Made by a program: the position numbers and the translations under genes. Under the pieces are notes generated by a model. That model worked only from the letters and a program-made list of their open reading frames with translations. It had not been told where the DNA came from and made no database searches. 64,000 nt of DNA from Bacillus sp. EB106-08-02-XG196 (lineage in GTDB: Bacteria; Bacillota; Bacilli; Bacillales; Cytobacillaceae): NCBI RefSeq assembly GCF_013396335.1, contig NZ_JABWSY010000002.1, forward strand, positions 62,296-126,295, given 5' to 3'. Below, in pieces: positions 25,827-33,766 of this stretch; the stretch's first letter is position 1; the number at the start of each line of letters is the position of its first letter.

Positions 25827-26427
25827 GAAACAGTCCCTCCTGTTCAACTATCTCTTTGGAGTGTCTATATTTAATATAAAGTCCTAATAAAAAATCTATG
25901 GTAAAGTGCATAACTATTGTTAGAGCTAAATTTTCACTCCATTCATACATGTAACCTATGAAAAAACTAAGAACTACAATATTAGTAAATAAAAACCAAT
26001 TAAAAATGTATCGATAATGGATGACAGCAAATATAAGACTTGCTAGAATTAGTCCAACCTTTGTTTGGATAACTCCTCGAAATAGTAATTCTTCACTGAT
26101 TGCTACAAATGCAGCAATCCAGGCTATGTGGAGGATACTTCTATTTTTAAAAATTCTTTTGTTCAAACCGCCATCATCATAATAAGATGACGGAAGCCAT
26201 TTCATTAATAGAATATCTAACATGACAACTGCAACCCCTGCAGGAACGCCGATCAATAAAATTCTTATATCAGAAAAATCAATTGCCTTCATAAATGAAA
26301 ATTGATCAAACAAAAGAAAACCTAAAACAATAGTAATAACTAGGAGTATGATTTGGGTCATGTATAAATGAAAGAGTATTTCTCTATCGGTTAATCCTTT
26401 GATTAATTCATTATATTTATTTTTCAT
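25819..26427 (-). CDS. ypbD: CPBP-family intramembrane protease YpbD
   Basis: 202 residues with about six membrane segments. The CPBP/Abi motifs are present: EELLFRG in [26 protein letters not shown] (with His) and the final [12 protein letters not shown]. The CPBP family is proposed to be proteases. B. subtilis YpbD occupies this position. It overlaps recS by 4 bases, so ypbB-recS-ypbD-ypbE form one operon. Confidence 0.8.
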   Translation of the reverse strand: MKNKYNELIKGLTDREILFHLYMTQIILLVITIVLGFLLFDQFSFMKAIDFSDIRILLIGVPAGVAVVMLDILLMKWLPSSYYDDGGLNKRIFKNRSILHIAWIAAFVAISEELLFRGVIQTKVGLILASLIFAVIHYRYIFNWFLFTNIVVLSFFIGYMYEWSENLALTIVMHFTIDFLLGLYIKYRHSKEIVEQEGLFHE

Positions 26428-27932
26428 TTACTCAACTCACTATTTAGTAGAATATTGGCTAGATAATCTTTCCACATTCCTTCATACATAGGATTCGTTT
26501 GTTCTCTCTCAGGTGCATGATATTGATCAAAGTGGATTCCGCAAATATCGCAGCAATTCCTGACACTCCCTTTAACAGCAACTTCTTCAAAATAATTCAG
26601 AATTAAATCTCTTCTACATGATTTTGACTTAATCCATTTTTTTAGAAAATTAATACTATCTTTCTTTACTTTTAATCTTTCATTTACGAATTCTTTTATT
26701 GTACGCTTTAACTGTTCTAAATCGGAAGAGCCTTGAGGGTTTTTGATTAAGTCCTGAATAATACGCCATTGGACCTCAGAAAAGCCTCCTTGCTCCCTTA
26801 AATACTGGTTACCTTCTAAGAAATATTCATTCGATATTTCACTGTGAACTAAATGTGCGAACAGCCAATCAATTTGCAGATCAGAGGGTAGTTCTCCTTC
26901 CGCGAGCTGAATAGGAAGCTGTTCATCACCAGGTGAATATAATAATATTGCAATACTAGCTTCGTCATCACGCCCAGCTCGGCCAATTTCTTGCAGATAT
27001 GATTCGATTTGCATTGGCATATGGTAATGGATGATAAATCGAATGTTTTCTTTATTAACCCCCATACCAAAAGCACTTGTTGCACAAATCACATCAAGTT
27101 GTCCGTGAATAAATTGCTGCTGTATTAAGATTCTTTGTTCCTGGTCTAGGCCTCCATGGTAAGCCATTGCTCTCTTAATCCCCTTCTCTACTAATAGAGA
27201 AGCCATTTGTTCCGCAACCTTTTTACTTGAAAAATATATAATTCCCGGCTTTTGTAACTGAAGAACTAATTCTATCAAACGGGATTGCTTATCCTTATAA
27301 TTAGGTACTTCTTCAACATAAAAGGCAATATTCGGACGGTCAATCGTCGAATCAATCTTACTAAATTCCTCTAAATCAAGAGATTGGATAATATCCTCTC
27401 TTACCTCTTTGGTGGCGGTTGCTGTTAATGCAAGGGTTAGCGGACTCCCGAGTTTCTTTCGAAAATCTCCCAGCTTAGAATAATCTGGACGGAAATCGTA
27501 GCCCCATTGTGAAATGCAATGTGCCTCATCCACTACAAATAACGAGATGTTAAGGGCTTGCAGCTTTTTCATAATAGCAGGCAGGCTTAACATTTCTGGC
27601 GAAACAAAAATATATTTAAATTTTGTTAAATTCCGTAATACATAGCCTCGCTTATCAGAAGCAAGAAAAGAGTTTAAAGCAATAACCCGTTTTTCACCAA
27701 ATTTCATTAATTGCTCCACCTGATCCTGCATTAGAGATAACAGAGGAGAAATGATTAATATCTGCCCATCAAGACAATACCCTGGAAGCTGGTAACATAA
27801 AGATTTACCTGTGCCTGTAGGAAGCATCGCAATCGTATGGTTCCCCCCGAGCAAAGACGAGATCACTTCCTTTTGCCCCGTTTTAAATGTTTGATAACCA
27901 AAATGCGTAAATAAAAGTTTTTCTAATTCCAT
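26424..27932 (-). CDS. recS: RecQ-family DNA helicase (RecS-like)
   Basis: 502 residues. Superfamily 2 helicase: Walker [16 protein letters not shown] near residue 35, DEAH box [21 protein letters not shown] motif III, and motif [15 protein letters not shown]-terminal zinc-binding region ends with RNCCDICG. It unwinds DNA in recombination and repair. Shorter than E. coli RecQ (no HRDC). Called RecS in B. subtilis, where ypbC matches position. It overlaps ypbB by 10 bases and ypbD by 4. Confidence 0.9.
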   Translation of the reverse strand: MELEKLLFTHFGYQTFKTGQKEVISSLLGGNHTIAMLPTGTGKSLCYQLPGYCLDGQILIISPLLSLMQDQVEQLMKFGEKRVIALNSFLASDKRGYVLRNLTKFKYIFVSPEMLSLPAIMKKLQALNISLFVVDEAHCISQWGYDFRPDYSKLGDFRKKLGSPLTLALTATATKEVREDIIQSLDLEEFSKIDSTIDRPNIAFYVEEVPNYKDKQSRLIELVLQLQKPGIIYFSSKKVAEQMASLLVEKGIKRAMAYHGGLDQEQRILIQQQFIHGQLDVICATSAFGMGVNKENIRFIIHYHMPMQIESYLQEIGRAGRDDEASIAILLYSPGDEQLPIQLAEGELPSDLQIDWLFAHLVHSEISNEYFLEGNQYLREQGGFSEVQWRIIQDLIKNPQGSSDLEQLKRTIKEFVNERLKVKKDSINFLKKWIKSKSCRRDLILNYFEEVAVKGSVRNCCDICGIHFDQYHAPEREQTNPMYEGMWKDYLANILLNSELSK

Positions 27933-28969
27933 TGTCTATCACCATACTTTGCCAGAACGAGTCTAATTTGAAAGTAGGAAGTCTCTTTAAAAATGTTCCT
28001 AATTACTTTAAGCTGCCTAGTAGATTCTTGCCGTGAAATTTCTAAGATCTTCTGTTGGGTTTCTTCCACCACATAGGAATTAATGGAAAATCCTTTAATA
28101 TTTAAAGCAAATTCTACAATATGATCTTCTATTGTACTTATTTTTAAATGACGAATACCTGCGATCTCCTCCAGGGAAAAACCTTGATTTAAAAGTTCCC
28201 AGGTTTTACGTGAAGAAAGAGTTAAGGAATCTTTTTGTTCAAAATTTGCTAACAGCGATGATAACACCTGATAACGAGCAGGATTTTTTTCAATGCATTG
28301 GATTAAGCAATGGAGGCAATTGATAAAGGCGAGATGATATTGAAGTAAATCAAAATTCAGCATTTTCGCCGTTTGCATAGAGGTCAATCCAATTTGTTGA
28401 TATCCCGTTAATCTAAAAACCAATACGGAAGGGTTGATATCTTTTTTCTGTTCAAAAATACCCACTAATTCTGAATAGAGAATCTCCCCTAGCTTTTGCT
28501 TTGGTATCGAGGTAGATTTTAAAAAGTCCTTCAACCAGTTATGAACCTCAGAATTTTTTTGAATGGGGATGTATTTCGTTTCTTTAAATATAATATTAGA
28601 AGCTACTTGAACCAGCAGGGACAGTCTTTCCCAAAATAGCAATGTATTAAGTTGATACTTCCAACCATTTATATACGATGGCTGTGGATGTTGCAATAAG
28701 TATGCTTGTCCTCTAGAGGTAAGTTTAAATCTTTGATCCCCAGAGGCTTCCACCATTTTTCCCTCAAGTAAGTGGTTGAAAATTTTATCAAAAGATTCGC
28801 GCGTTAATGGTTCAAGAATTCGAAAGTACCTTTTAAGTGAAAATAAATGTGCATCCTGAAGTGTTTGTGATGATTTTTTCCCATTTAAAAGGTGATAGAT
28901 GGAATAAATTGTTCTTTCACCGTTTAATTGTTTCAAACAATATAATAAAATATTTTCTATTTCACACAT
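27923..28969 (-). CDS. ypbB: Helix-turn-helix protein YpbB
   Basis: 348 residues from ATG 28969. The C-terminal half holds a helix-turn-helix-like segment ([19 protein letters not shown], near residue 270), consistent with a DNA-binding role, and the family is found beside recS. The rest is helical with no enzyme motif that I recognise. The longer frame starts 13 codons upstream; the chosen ATG has a GGTGG site. Function unknown, but operon context suggests a partner of the helicase. Confidence 0.7.
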   Translation of the reverse strand: MCEIENILLYCLKQLNGERTIYSIYHLLNGKKSSQTLQDAHLFSLKRYFRILEPLTRESFDKIFNHLLEGKMVEASGDQRFKLTSRGQAYLLQHPQPSYINGWKYQLNTLLFWERLSLLVQVASNIIFKETKYIPIQKNSEVHNWLKDFLKSTSIPKQKLGEILYSELVGIFEQKKDINPSVLVFRLTGYQQIGLTSMQTAKMLNFDLLQYHLAFINCLHCLIQCIEKNPARYQVLSSLLANFEQKDSLTLSSRKTWELLNQGFSLEEIAGIRHLKISTIEDHIVEFALNIKGFSINSYVVEETQQKILEISRQESTRQLKVIRNIFKETSYFQIRLVLAKYGDRQWN

Positions 28970-29104
28970 TCCATTCCACCACTTTTTGCTTATAATCGAC
29001 AAAATCACCTATTTTTCTATCCCTATTCTATCATGAAAGTGGTAGTCGTGTTGCTAAAAAATGTGGAAGATTAGGTAATCCAAATCCTATAGAGTATTTT
29101 ACTA

Positions 29105-29133
29105 TTGAAAAGTTACTCATTCAGTTTTACAAT
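29105..29133 (+). promoter_or_regulatory. Sigma-A promoter of fer
   Basis: TTGAAA (29105-29110), 17 bases, TACAAT (29128-29133). The ATG lies 69 bases downstream. Three copies of GAATGAGTAA (one inverted, 29113-29122; two direct, 29136-29145 and 29165-29174) surround it. Confidence 0.75.
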
Positions 29134-29174
29134 AGGAATGAGTAATGCGTTTCCATTTAATATGGAATGAGTAA

Positions 29175-29450
<276 letters not shown>

Positions 29451-29481
29451 TATTTTGTCATTAAAATATTGTTAAGCTGCT

Positions 29482-29506
29482 ACCCTCGTCATCCTTTGGC
29501 GGGGGT
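29482..29506 (+). terminator. Terminator after fer
   Basis: ACCCTCGTC pairs with GGCGGGGGT (nine base pairs with two G-U), 7-nt loop, then T-rich. Confidence 0.65.
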
Positions 29507-29529
29507 TATTTATTCTCAATCAAATAAAA

Positions 29530-29556
29530 GAAACCAGGCAGCAAGCCTGATTTCTT
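29530..29556 (-). terminator. Terminator after ribU
   Basis: AGAAACCAGGC pairs with GCCTGATTTCT with one mismatch or wobble; the A-rich plus strand before it gives a U tract. It precedes the ribU stop by a few bases on the minus strand. Confidence 0.7.
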
Positions 29557-29561
29557 TGCTT

Positions 29562-30131
29562 TTAAGCACTTTTTACAATTGTTAATTTATTAATCCATGA
29601 CTGCATTCTGATGAATAGCAGCATAAATATAGAAGACATGATTATGCCTTTAATGATATTAAATGGTAAAATCCACGGCACCACTAAATTTCGCATGTCA
29701 GGAAACTTCAACAGCGAGGTATATGCCGGTAAAATAAATAAGTAATTTAAAATGCTCATCATTACCGCCATAATAAGGGTTCCTGCAATCAGTGCGAATG
29801 TCATTCCTTTTCGGGTTCTCATTTTGTTGTATACATAGTAGGTTGGCAATACAAACAGAATACCTGCAAGGAAATTCGCAATATGTCCAACCGGAATTCC
29901 AGTTGCACTTCCAGTAGCAATATAATTGAGTGCGTTCTTGAAAAACTCAACTAATATTCCTGCAACAGGTCCAAAAATTAATGCAGCGATTAATGCTGGG
30001 ATATCGCTGAAATCAATAAATAAGAAATTTGGAAATGGTGGAAGCGGGAAGTTTATCAGCATTAAAAGATATGCGATACTGCTCAGCATTCCAATTGATA
30101 CAATTGCTTTGACACTCATTTTTTTCTTCAT
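29562..30131 (-). CDS. ribU: Riboflavin ECF transporter S component RibU
   Basis: 189 residues with about five or six membrane segments. The signature FPLPPFPNFLFIDFSDIPALIAALIFGP lies at about residues 28-55 and is typical of RibU/YpaA, the riboflavin-binding S component that joins an energy-coupling factor module. It is preceded by an FMN riboswitch, a terminator hairpin and a hairpin that covers its own ribosome site, so riboflavin uptake is FMN controlled. No other ECF genes are in the window. Confidence 0.93.
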   Translation of the reverse strand: MKKKMSVKAIVSIGMLSSIAYLLMLINFPLPPFPNFLFIDFSDIPALIAALIFGPVAGILVEFFKNALNYIATGSATGIPVGHIANFLAGILFVLPTYYVYNKMRTRKGMTFALIAGTLIMAVMMSILNYLFILPAYTSLLKFPDMRNLVVPWILPFNIIKGIIMSSIFMLLFIRMQSWINKLTIVKSA

Positions 30132-30138
30132 TCTTTTT

Positions 30139-30176
30139 CCTCTCTCCTTTTTGATCCATCAAGTTAGGAAGAGAGG
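30139..30176 (-). promoter_or_regulatory. Ribosome-site-sequestering hairpin before ribU
   Basis: In the minus-strand RNA, CCTCTCTTCC (30167-30176) pairs with GGAGAGAGG (30139-30147) with one bulged base; TTGA/TCAA extends the stem inside. GGAGAGAGG is the ribU ribosome site, 7 bases from ATG. Suggests translational control besides the terminator. Confidence 0.65.
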
Positions 30177-30210
30177 TTCAGCAGCTTTTAAGGTGTCCTA
30201 GTAAAAATAA

Positions 30211-30240
30211 AAAACCTCAAGAAAGTAATCTTGAGGGAGT
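30211..30240 (-). terminator. Riboswitch expression-platform terminator
   Basis: CCTCAAGA (30215-30222) and TCTTGAGG (30229-30236) form a perfect 8-bp stem; the plus-strand A run (30204-30214) gives U. It lies between the aptamer and ribU, as expected for FMN-dependent attenuation. Another hairpin, ACGTTCA/TGAACGT (30263-30292), sits between aptamer and terminator. Confidence 0.8.
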
Positions 30241-30300
30241 TTTACAAAGGCGCTCTTAATAAACGTTCAGTATACCAGCATTTTTTGAACGTCGCGAACC

Positions 30301-30428
30301 TCCATCTTCTCCCATCCAGACTATACTGTCGGCTTTGGAATCACACCAAATCCTGCCATAAAGGCTCGCGGGCTCAAGAGTTTAACTCTAATACCGCCGA
30401 TCGGGAATTTCACCCTGCCCCGAAGATA
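30301..30428 (-). ncRNA. FMN riboswitch aptamer (RFN element) upstream of ribU
   Basis: Read on the minus strand the conserved RFN blocks appear in order: TCTTCGGGGCAGGGTGAAA, then TCCCGATCGGCGGTA, GAGCCCGCGAGCC, GGTGTGATTCCAAAGCCGAC, and AGTATAGTCTGGATGGGAGA. This is the FMN-sensing aptamer. It controls ribU 170 bases downstream. Confidence 0.97.
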
Positions 30429-30487
30429 GATCGTTATTTAATTACTCCCTCATTATACTAGTAAGTATTCGTATTGAAAAGAAAAAA

Positions 30488-30514
30488 ACACTAACCAATT
30501 GTGAAGGTTAGTGT
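30488..30514 (-). terminator. Terminator after the M23 peptidase gene
   Basis: ACACTAACC and GGTTAGTGT form a perfect 9-bp stem with a 9-nt loop. An A run at 30482-30488 gives U on the minus strand. Confidence 0.88.
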
Positions 30515-30522
30515 AATATTAA

Positions 30523-31245
30523 TTATTTTTGAATGACTAAAACTTGTGCAGGCAGGATAAGATCTGACTTTAGTTGGTTGACTTCTTTTAGCTCCGCAAC
30601 TGATAAATTGCTTTTCTTTGCAATGGAGGTTAGTGTATCTCCCGCTTGTACAATATAATGTACCTTTTCGCTATTTACATACGTACTTGCTGCAAGAATA
30701 TTGGTGCTACTTGCCATTCCACCTTTTACTGCCACACCTACCTCAGTATGACCAAGCAGCGTTTCTGGATCAATTGCATTTTTCTTATCAAATGTCCATT
30801 CTACCTGATGACTCTCAAAGTGAAGATGAACACCTGTTGATTCACCCGTTCTTCCCATCATCCCAATTCTATCACCTTGTTTAATCTCTTGACCTGTATT
30901 TACAAGCCGCTTATTTAAGTGGGCATAAACGGTAACATAGTTATTTGGGTGCTTAAGAAATATGACATTCCCATAAGTCTTTGAATAATAGGATTTGCCC
31001 ACAACCCCATCCTCTACAGCGATAACAGGAGCGTTTAACTTGCCCGCTATATCGATTCCCTTATGTGTTCCACGCCTTGTTCCATATGTATCAGATATGA
31101 CACCATCAGCGGGCCATATCCATCCAGCTTTTATTTCCTTTGATTCCTGCATACTCGCTTCAGTCTGCTTTCCACCTAAGAATAATAAGCTGACACAAAG
31201 CGCCATAATTGCGGCAATTAAAAGCCGCCTTATGTAGTCTCGCAT
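30523..31245 (-). CDS. M23-family peptidase with LysM domain
   Basis: 240 residues from ATG 31245. An N-terminal signal or anchor (about residues 8-24) is followed by an M23 metalloendopeptidase domain: HKGIDIAG, GVHLHFE (the HxH and His zinc ligands), and a C-terminal LysM domain (HYIVQAGDTLTSIAKKSNLS). It likely hydrolyses peptidoglycan cross-links at the surface or in spores. GGAGG is 11 bases upstream, a loose fit; a longer frame starts 15 codons earlier. It sits downstream of the mobile element. Confidence 0.85.
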   Translation of the reverse strand: MRDYIRRLLIAAIMALCVSLLFLGGKQTEASMQESKEIKAGWIWPADGVISDTYGTRRGTHKGIDIAGKLNAPVIAVEDGVVGKSYYSKTYGNVIFLKHPNNYVTVYAHLNKRLVNTGQEIKQGDRIGMMGRTGESTGVHLHFESHQVEWTFDKKNAIDPETLLGHTEVGVAVKGGMASSTNILAASTYVNSEKVHYIVQAGDTLTSIAKKSNLSVAELKEVNQLKSDLILPAQVLVIQK

Positions 31246-31387
31246 TTGATTGTTTTCCTCCTTAATCTTGTCCTCTCCTCCACAAACCATATGTCTACCG
31301 AATGTTATTTAGAACATATTGTTGGTCAGAGCGGTTAAGCATACTTGTTATAATTTGGAGAGATATGGTTTTTTATTCATTAAAAAA

Positions 31388-31812
31388 GGCTGTTTTCGCA
31401 AAGATTGTTGTTTTTATTATTGGTTAATAACGTTTTTTGCTTAAGTCACCTCTGGTTCGGACACCATGACTCTTAGATTCATCGAACTTGTCTGAAGTCG
31501 CCACTGGTTCGGACACCATGACTCTTAGATTCATCAAACTTGTCTGAAGTTGCCTCTGGTTCAGACACCATGACTCTTAGATTCATCAAACTTGTCTGAA
31601 GTTGCCACAAGTTCGGACACCATGACTCTTAGATTCATCAAGCTTGTCTGAAGTCACCTCTGGTTCGGACACTATGACTCTAAAGTTCATCGAACTTGTC
31701 CGAAGTTGCCACAGGTTCGGGCATGATGCCTCTAAAGTTCAACAAACTTGTCCGAAGTTGCCATAATTTAGAGTAATTAGTACAGAAAGTACCAAAGTTT
31801 ACGAAAAGAGCC
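31388..31812 (+). mobile_element. Non-autonomous MITE-like element, copy 2 (6 internal hairpin units)
   Basis: 425 bp, the same family as the copy at 5308. Ends GGCTGTTTTCGCAAA and, inverted, GGCTCTTTTCGTAAA match the terminal repeats. The first 60 or so bases are identical and the right 56 bases are about 85-90% alike. The array has six units, not three; the size difference (155 bp) is three units less one base. Flanks TTAAAAAA (31380-31387) and TAAAAAAA (31813-31820) are 7/8 alike, so the 8-bp target duplication is less clear here because of the A run. It is inserted next to the rsiX terminator. Confidence 0.8.
31456..31756 (+). repeat. Six tandem 52-bp-period hairpin units inside copy 2
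   Basis: Units start at 31456, 31508, 31560, 31612, 31664 and 31716, exactly 52 bp apart. The arms are TTCGGACA/TGTCTGAA, TTCGGACA/TGTCTGAA, TTCAGACA/TGTCTGAA, TTCGGACA/TGTCTGAA, TTCGGACA/TGTCCGAA and TTCGGGCA/TGTCCGAA. All pair on plus-strand RNA if G-U is allowed. Confidence 0.92.
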
Positions 31813-31819
31813 TAAAAAA

Positions 31820-31845
31820 AAGATTAACCTTTTACAGGTCAATCT
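31820..31845 (-). terminator. Terminator after rsiX
   Basis: AAGATTAACCT and AGGTCAATCTT form an 11-bp stem with one mismatch and a short loop; the A run 31814-31821 gives U. It borders the mobile element. Confidence 0.75.
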
Positions 31846-31858
31846 TTTTAATCTTATA

Positions 31859-33025
31859 TTATTCGATTGGGCGGTGATTAGGTGCCAACGGAACCTTCAT
31901 TTCCTGTGACAAATCAAATGGTCCTAAAAGCTTAATAGGAGCGTTCACTACCATAATCGTCTCTATCCCAAATTCTTTTGCAGTTAATAAAATGGCTTCA
32001 AAGGCATAAACCGTAGCAAGGTTATCCTCCATTGGTGTGTTTTCATCCATATGAATGATTAATTTGTTATCCTGAATTGAAACTTCCTTCATCTGAAAGG
32101 ATGAACCTATTGAGGCTGCTAGGCCGCCTTCCTCTTGGTCAGTCTTCATTGCTTCGAAAGCTGAATTTATATCTTGAAACATTTCAGTCGAAGGTACGAG
32201 ATAGGTGGTTTCTAATCCATCAGGTGTATATAAGAAATATCCATGTTTACCTTCTGGATTAACTTCCAATTCATCCATTACACCATAATTACCAAATTCT
32301 ATTCCAGGCTGTCCATTTGTTTTGAGTTTAATCTTATTTACCTGACTATTCGAAGCTATTGTTTTCTCCAATATATCTAAAAAAATCTGTTCACCTGCAG
32401 AACCTTGCCCATATTTATGGTCACTAGGCACATTGACAATCACGGTATTATTCGTGTTATCCAATTCCAACGTGGCGTTTAGTGGATAATAATCTGTCAA
32501 TCCCCATTCCTCTTCCTTTAACAGTCCCATTGAATCAGTAAAAAGAGACAGCCAATTCTTGTTATCATCTTGAGGGACAATAATTGATACAGGGACTAGT
32601 ATTTGTGCCTGCGAATCAGGTACCCAATAAGTGATTACCTTTCCGTTCTCTATCTCATCATCGTATATTGCACTTTTATTCATTTCAGTCATCAGCATTT
32701 TAGGTTCTGCACCTGATAACCCATCTTCTTCTTTATTATCCAGTATTGATGCTTTATCGTCAGCAAGGCTAATCTTTTCCTCACTTGAAGATTCCTGTTT
32801 TGCGCTATCAAAAGAATGTGTTCCTTCTAAAAACCTAGGAATTAATATGAAAAAAAGGAGTAATGCAGCTGCTGCTGCAAACCCTGGAATTAGCCATGCT
32901 GTTCTTTTTCTCTTTTTTATAGAAAGATTTTGATATATGTCACGAGGATTGCGATTGTCTTCTATTTTGGGCATTTGCCTAAGTAATTCTTCGAGCTGCT
33001 TATCGCTCCACTCCGACTTCTTCAC
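31859..33025 (-). CDS. rsiX: Anti-sigma-X factor RsiX
   Basis: 388 residues. Short cytoplasmic N-terminal domain (about 1-42, WSDKQLEELLRQMPKIEDNR), one membrane segment (about 44-64, WLIPGFAAAAALLLFFILIP), and a large external domain. This is RsiX, which holds sigma-X until a cell-envelope signal releases it. The start lies 26 bases before the sigX stop, so the genes are overlapping and translationally coupled. No peptidase motif is present. Confidence 0.9.
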   Translation of the reverse strand: MKKSEWSDKQLEELLRQMPKIEDNRNPRDIYQNLSIKKRKRTAWLIPGFAAAAALLLFFILIPRFLEGTHSFDSAKQESSSEEKISLADDKASILDNKEEDGLSGAEPKMLMTEMNKSAIYDDEIENGKVITYWVPDSQAQILVPVSIIVPQDDNKNWLSLFTDSMGLLKEEEWGLTDYYPLNATLELDNTNNTVIVNVPSDHKYGQGSAGEQIFLDILEKTIASNSQVNKIKLKTNGQPGIEFGNYGVMDELEVNPEGKHGYFLYTPDGLETTYLVPSTEMFQDINSAFEAMKTDQEEGGLAASIGSSFQMKEVSIQDNKLIIHMDENTPMEDNLATVYAFEAILLTAKEFGIETIMVVNAPIKLLGPFDLSQEMKVPLAPNHRPIE

Positions 33026-33551
33026 TCTCTAATCCCTCCTTATCATGAAATATTTCCATGTGCCTTTTCAATACTTTCAATGCACGATGTTGTGTTGTTT
33101 TCACTTTACTTTCCGTCCAATCGAGAGCCTCTGCTGTTTCATTAATTGATAAATCGTTAAAAAAACGCAATATGACAACAGAACGTTGATCCACAGTGCA
33201 ATGGTCCAAACATTGATAAATCCATTTGATTTCTTCCCTTTGAATTGTAATTTCTTCGGGTATCGGATAATCATCTTTTATCTGACTTTGTGACCAATCA
33301 AATTTTTCAAGGAGTCTTCCCTTCCATCCCTTTTGCTTACGAAATGAATCAATGGCAACATTTCGCGCGATAGAAAATAGCCATGTTTTTTCACTGCTTT
33401 TCCCTTCAAAGCGATGATAAGATTTAAATACCCTTATATATACTTCTTGGACTAGATCCTCTGCCTGTTCTTTGTTTCTTACCATATAAAATAGAAATTG
33501 AAAAACGTCATGATGATATTTTTGATATAGCTCTTCGAAAACGGAGTCCAT
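33000..33551 (-). CDS. sigX: ECF RNA polymerase sigma factor SigX
   Basis: 183 residues. Region 2 is present (EELYQKYHHDVFQFLFYMV, then DLVQEVYIRVFKSYHRFE) and region 4 (SVVILRFFNDLSINETAEALDWTESKVKTTQHRA), separated by a short linker. ECF sigma factors control cell-surface modification genes; SigX does so for D-alanylation and phospholipids in B. subtilis. A clear ECF-type promoter (33579-33605) precedes it. It overlaps rsiX by 26 bases. GGGGAGGGG lies before the start. Confidence 0.94.
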   Translation of the reverse strand: MDSVFEELYQKYHHDVFQFLFYMVRNKEQAEDLVQEVYIRVFKSYHRFEGKSSEKTWLFSIARNVAIDSFRKQKGWKGRLLEKFDWSQSQIKDDYPIPEEITIQREEIKWIYQCLDHCTVDQRSVVILRFFNDLSINETAEALDWTESKVKTTQHRALKVLKRHMEIFHDKEGLESEEVGVER

Positions 33552-33578
33552 CCATTCCCCTCCCCGTTCATAGAATTA

Positions 33579-33605
33579 GTCGATACTTATGTACAAAAAG
33601 TTTCA
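33579..33605 (-). promoter_or_regulatory. ECF (sigma-X type) promoter of sigX-rsiX
   Basis: On the minus strand TGAAAC (33600-33605), exactly 17 bases, then CGAC (33579-33582). This matches the sigma-X consensus TGtAAC-N17-CGaC except one base and suggests autoregulation. The ATG is 28 bases downstream. Confidence 0.75.
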
Positions 33606-33651
33606 CATATTAAATATAGACTTTTTATAAAAAAAAGTGAAGGCAAAACAA

Positions 33652-33676
33652 AAAACTCACCACTATAGATGAGTTT
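33652..33676 (-). terminator. Weak terminator region after resE
   Basis: AAACTCA (33653-33659) and TGAGTTT (33670-33676) form a 7-bp stem with a 10-nt loop; plus-strand A runs give U. It is about 90 bases past resE, after a dispersed repeat. Confidence 0.55.
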
Positions 33677-33694
33677 AAAGTTTTATTATTTTTA

Positions 33695-33726
33695 TCTAGC
33701 TTCATCGCCTATGGGCTTCCGCTTTT
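33695..33726 (-). repeat. Dispersed short palindromic repeat, copy C
   Basis: Plus-strand TCTAGCTTCATCGCCTATGG then GCTTCCGCTTTTAA, the reverse orientation of copies A and B. It keeps the AGCTTC..CGCCTA..GC pattern. Confidence 0.45.
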
Positions 33727-33766
33727 AATTGTTTCCCGTGAATCAAGAGAAATCGCCATATTTTTC

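Noticed and set aside
31456..31756. CRISPR-like array of regular repeats
   Set aside because: The period is exactly 52 bp and both the 41-nt units and the 11-nt linkers are alike, so there are no variable spacers. No cas genes are near, and the array lies within a mobile element.
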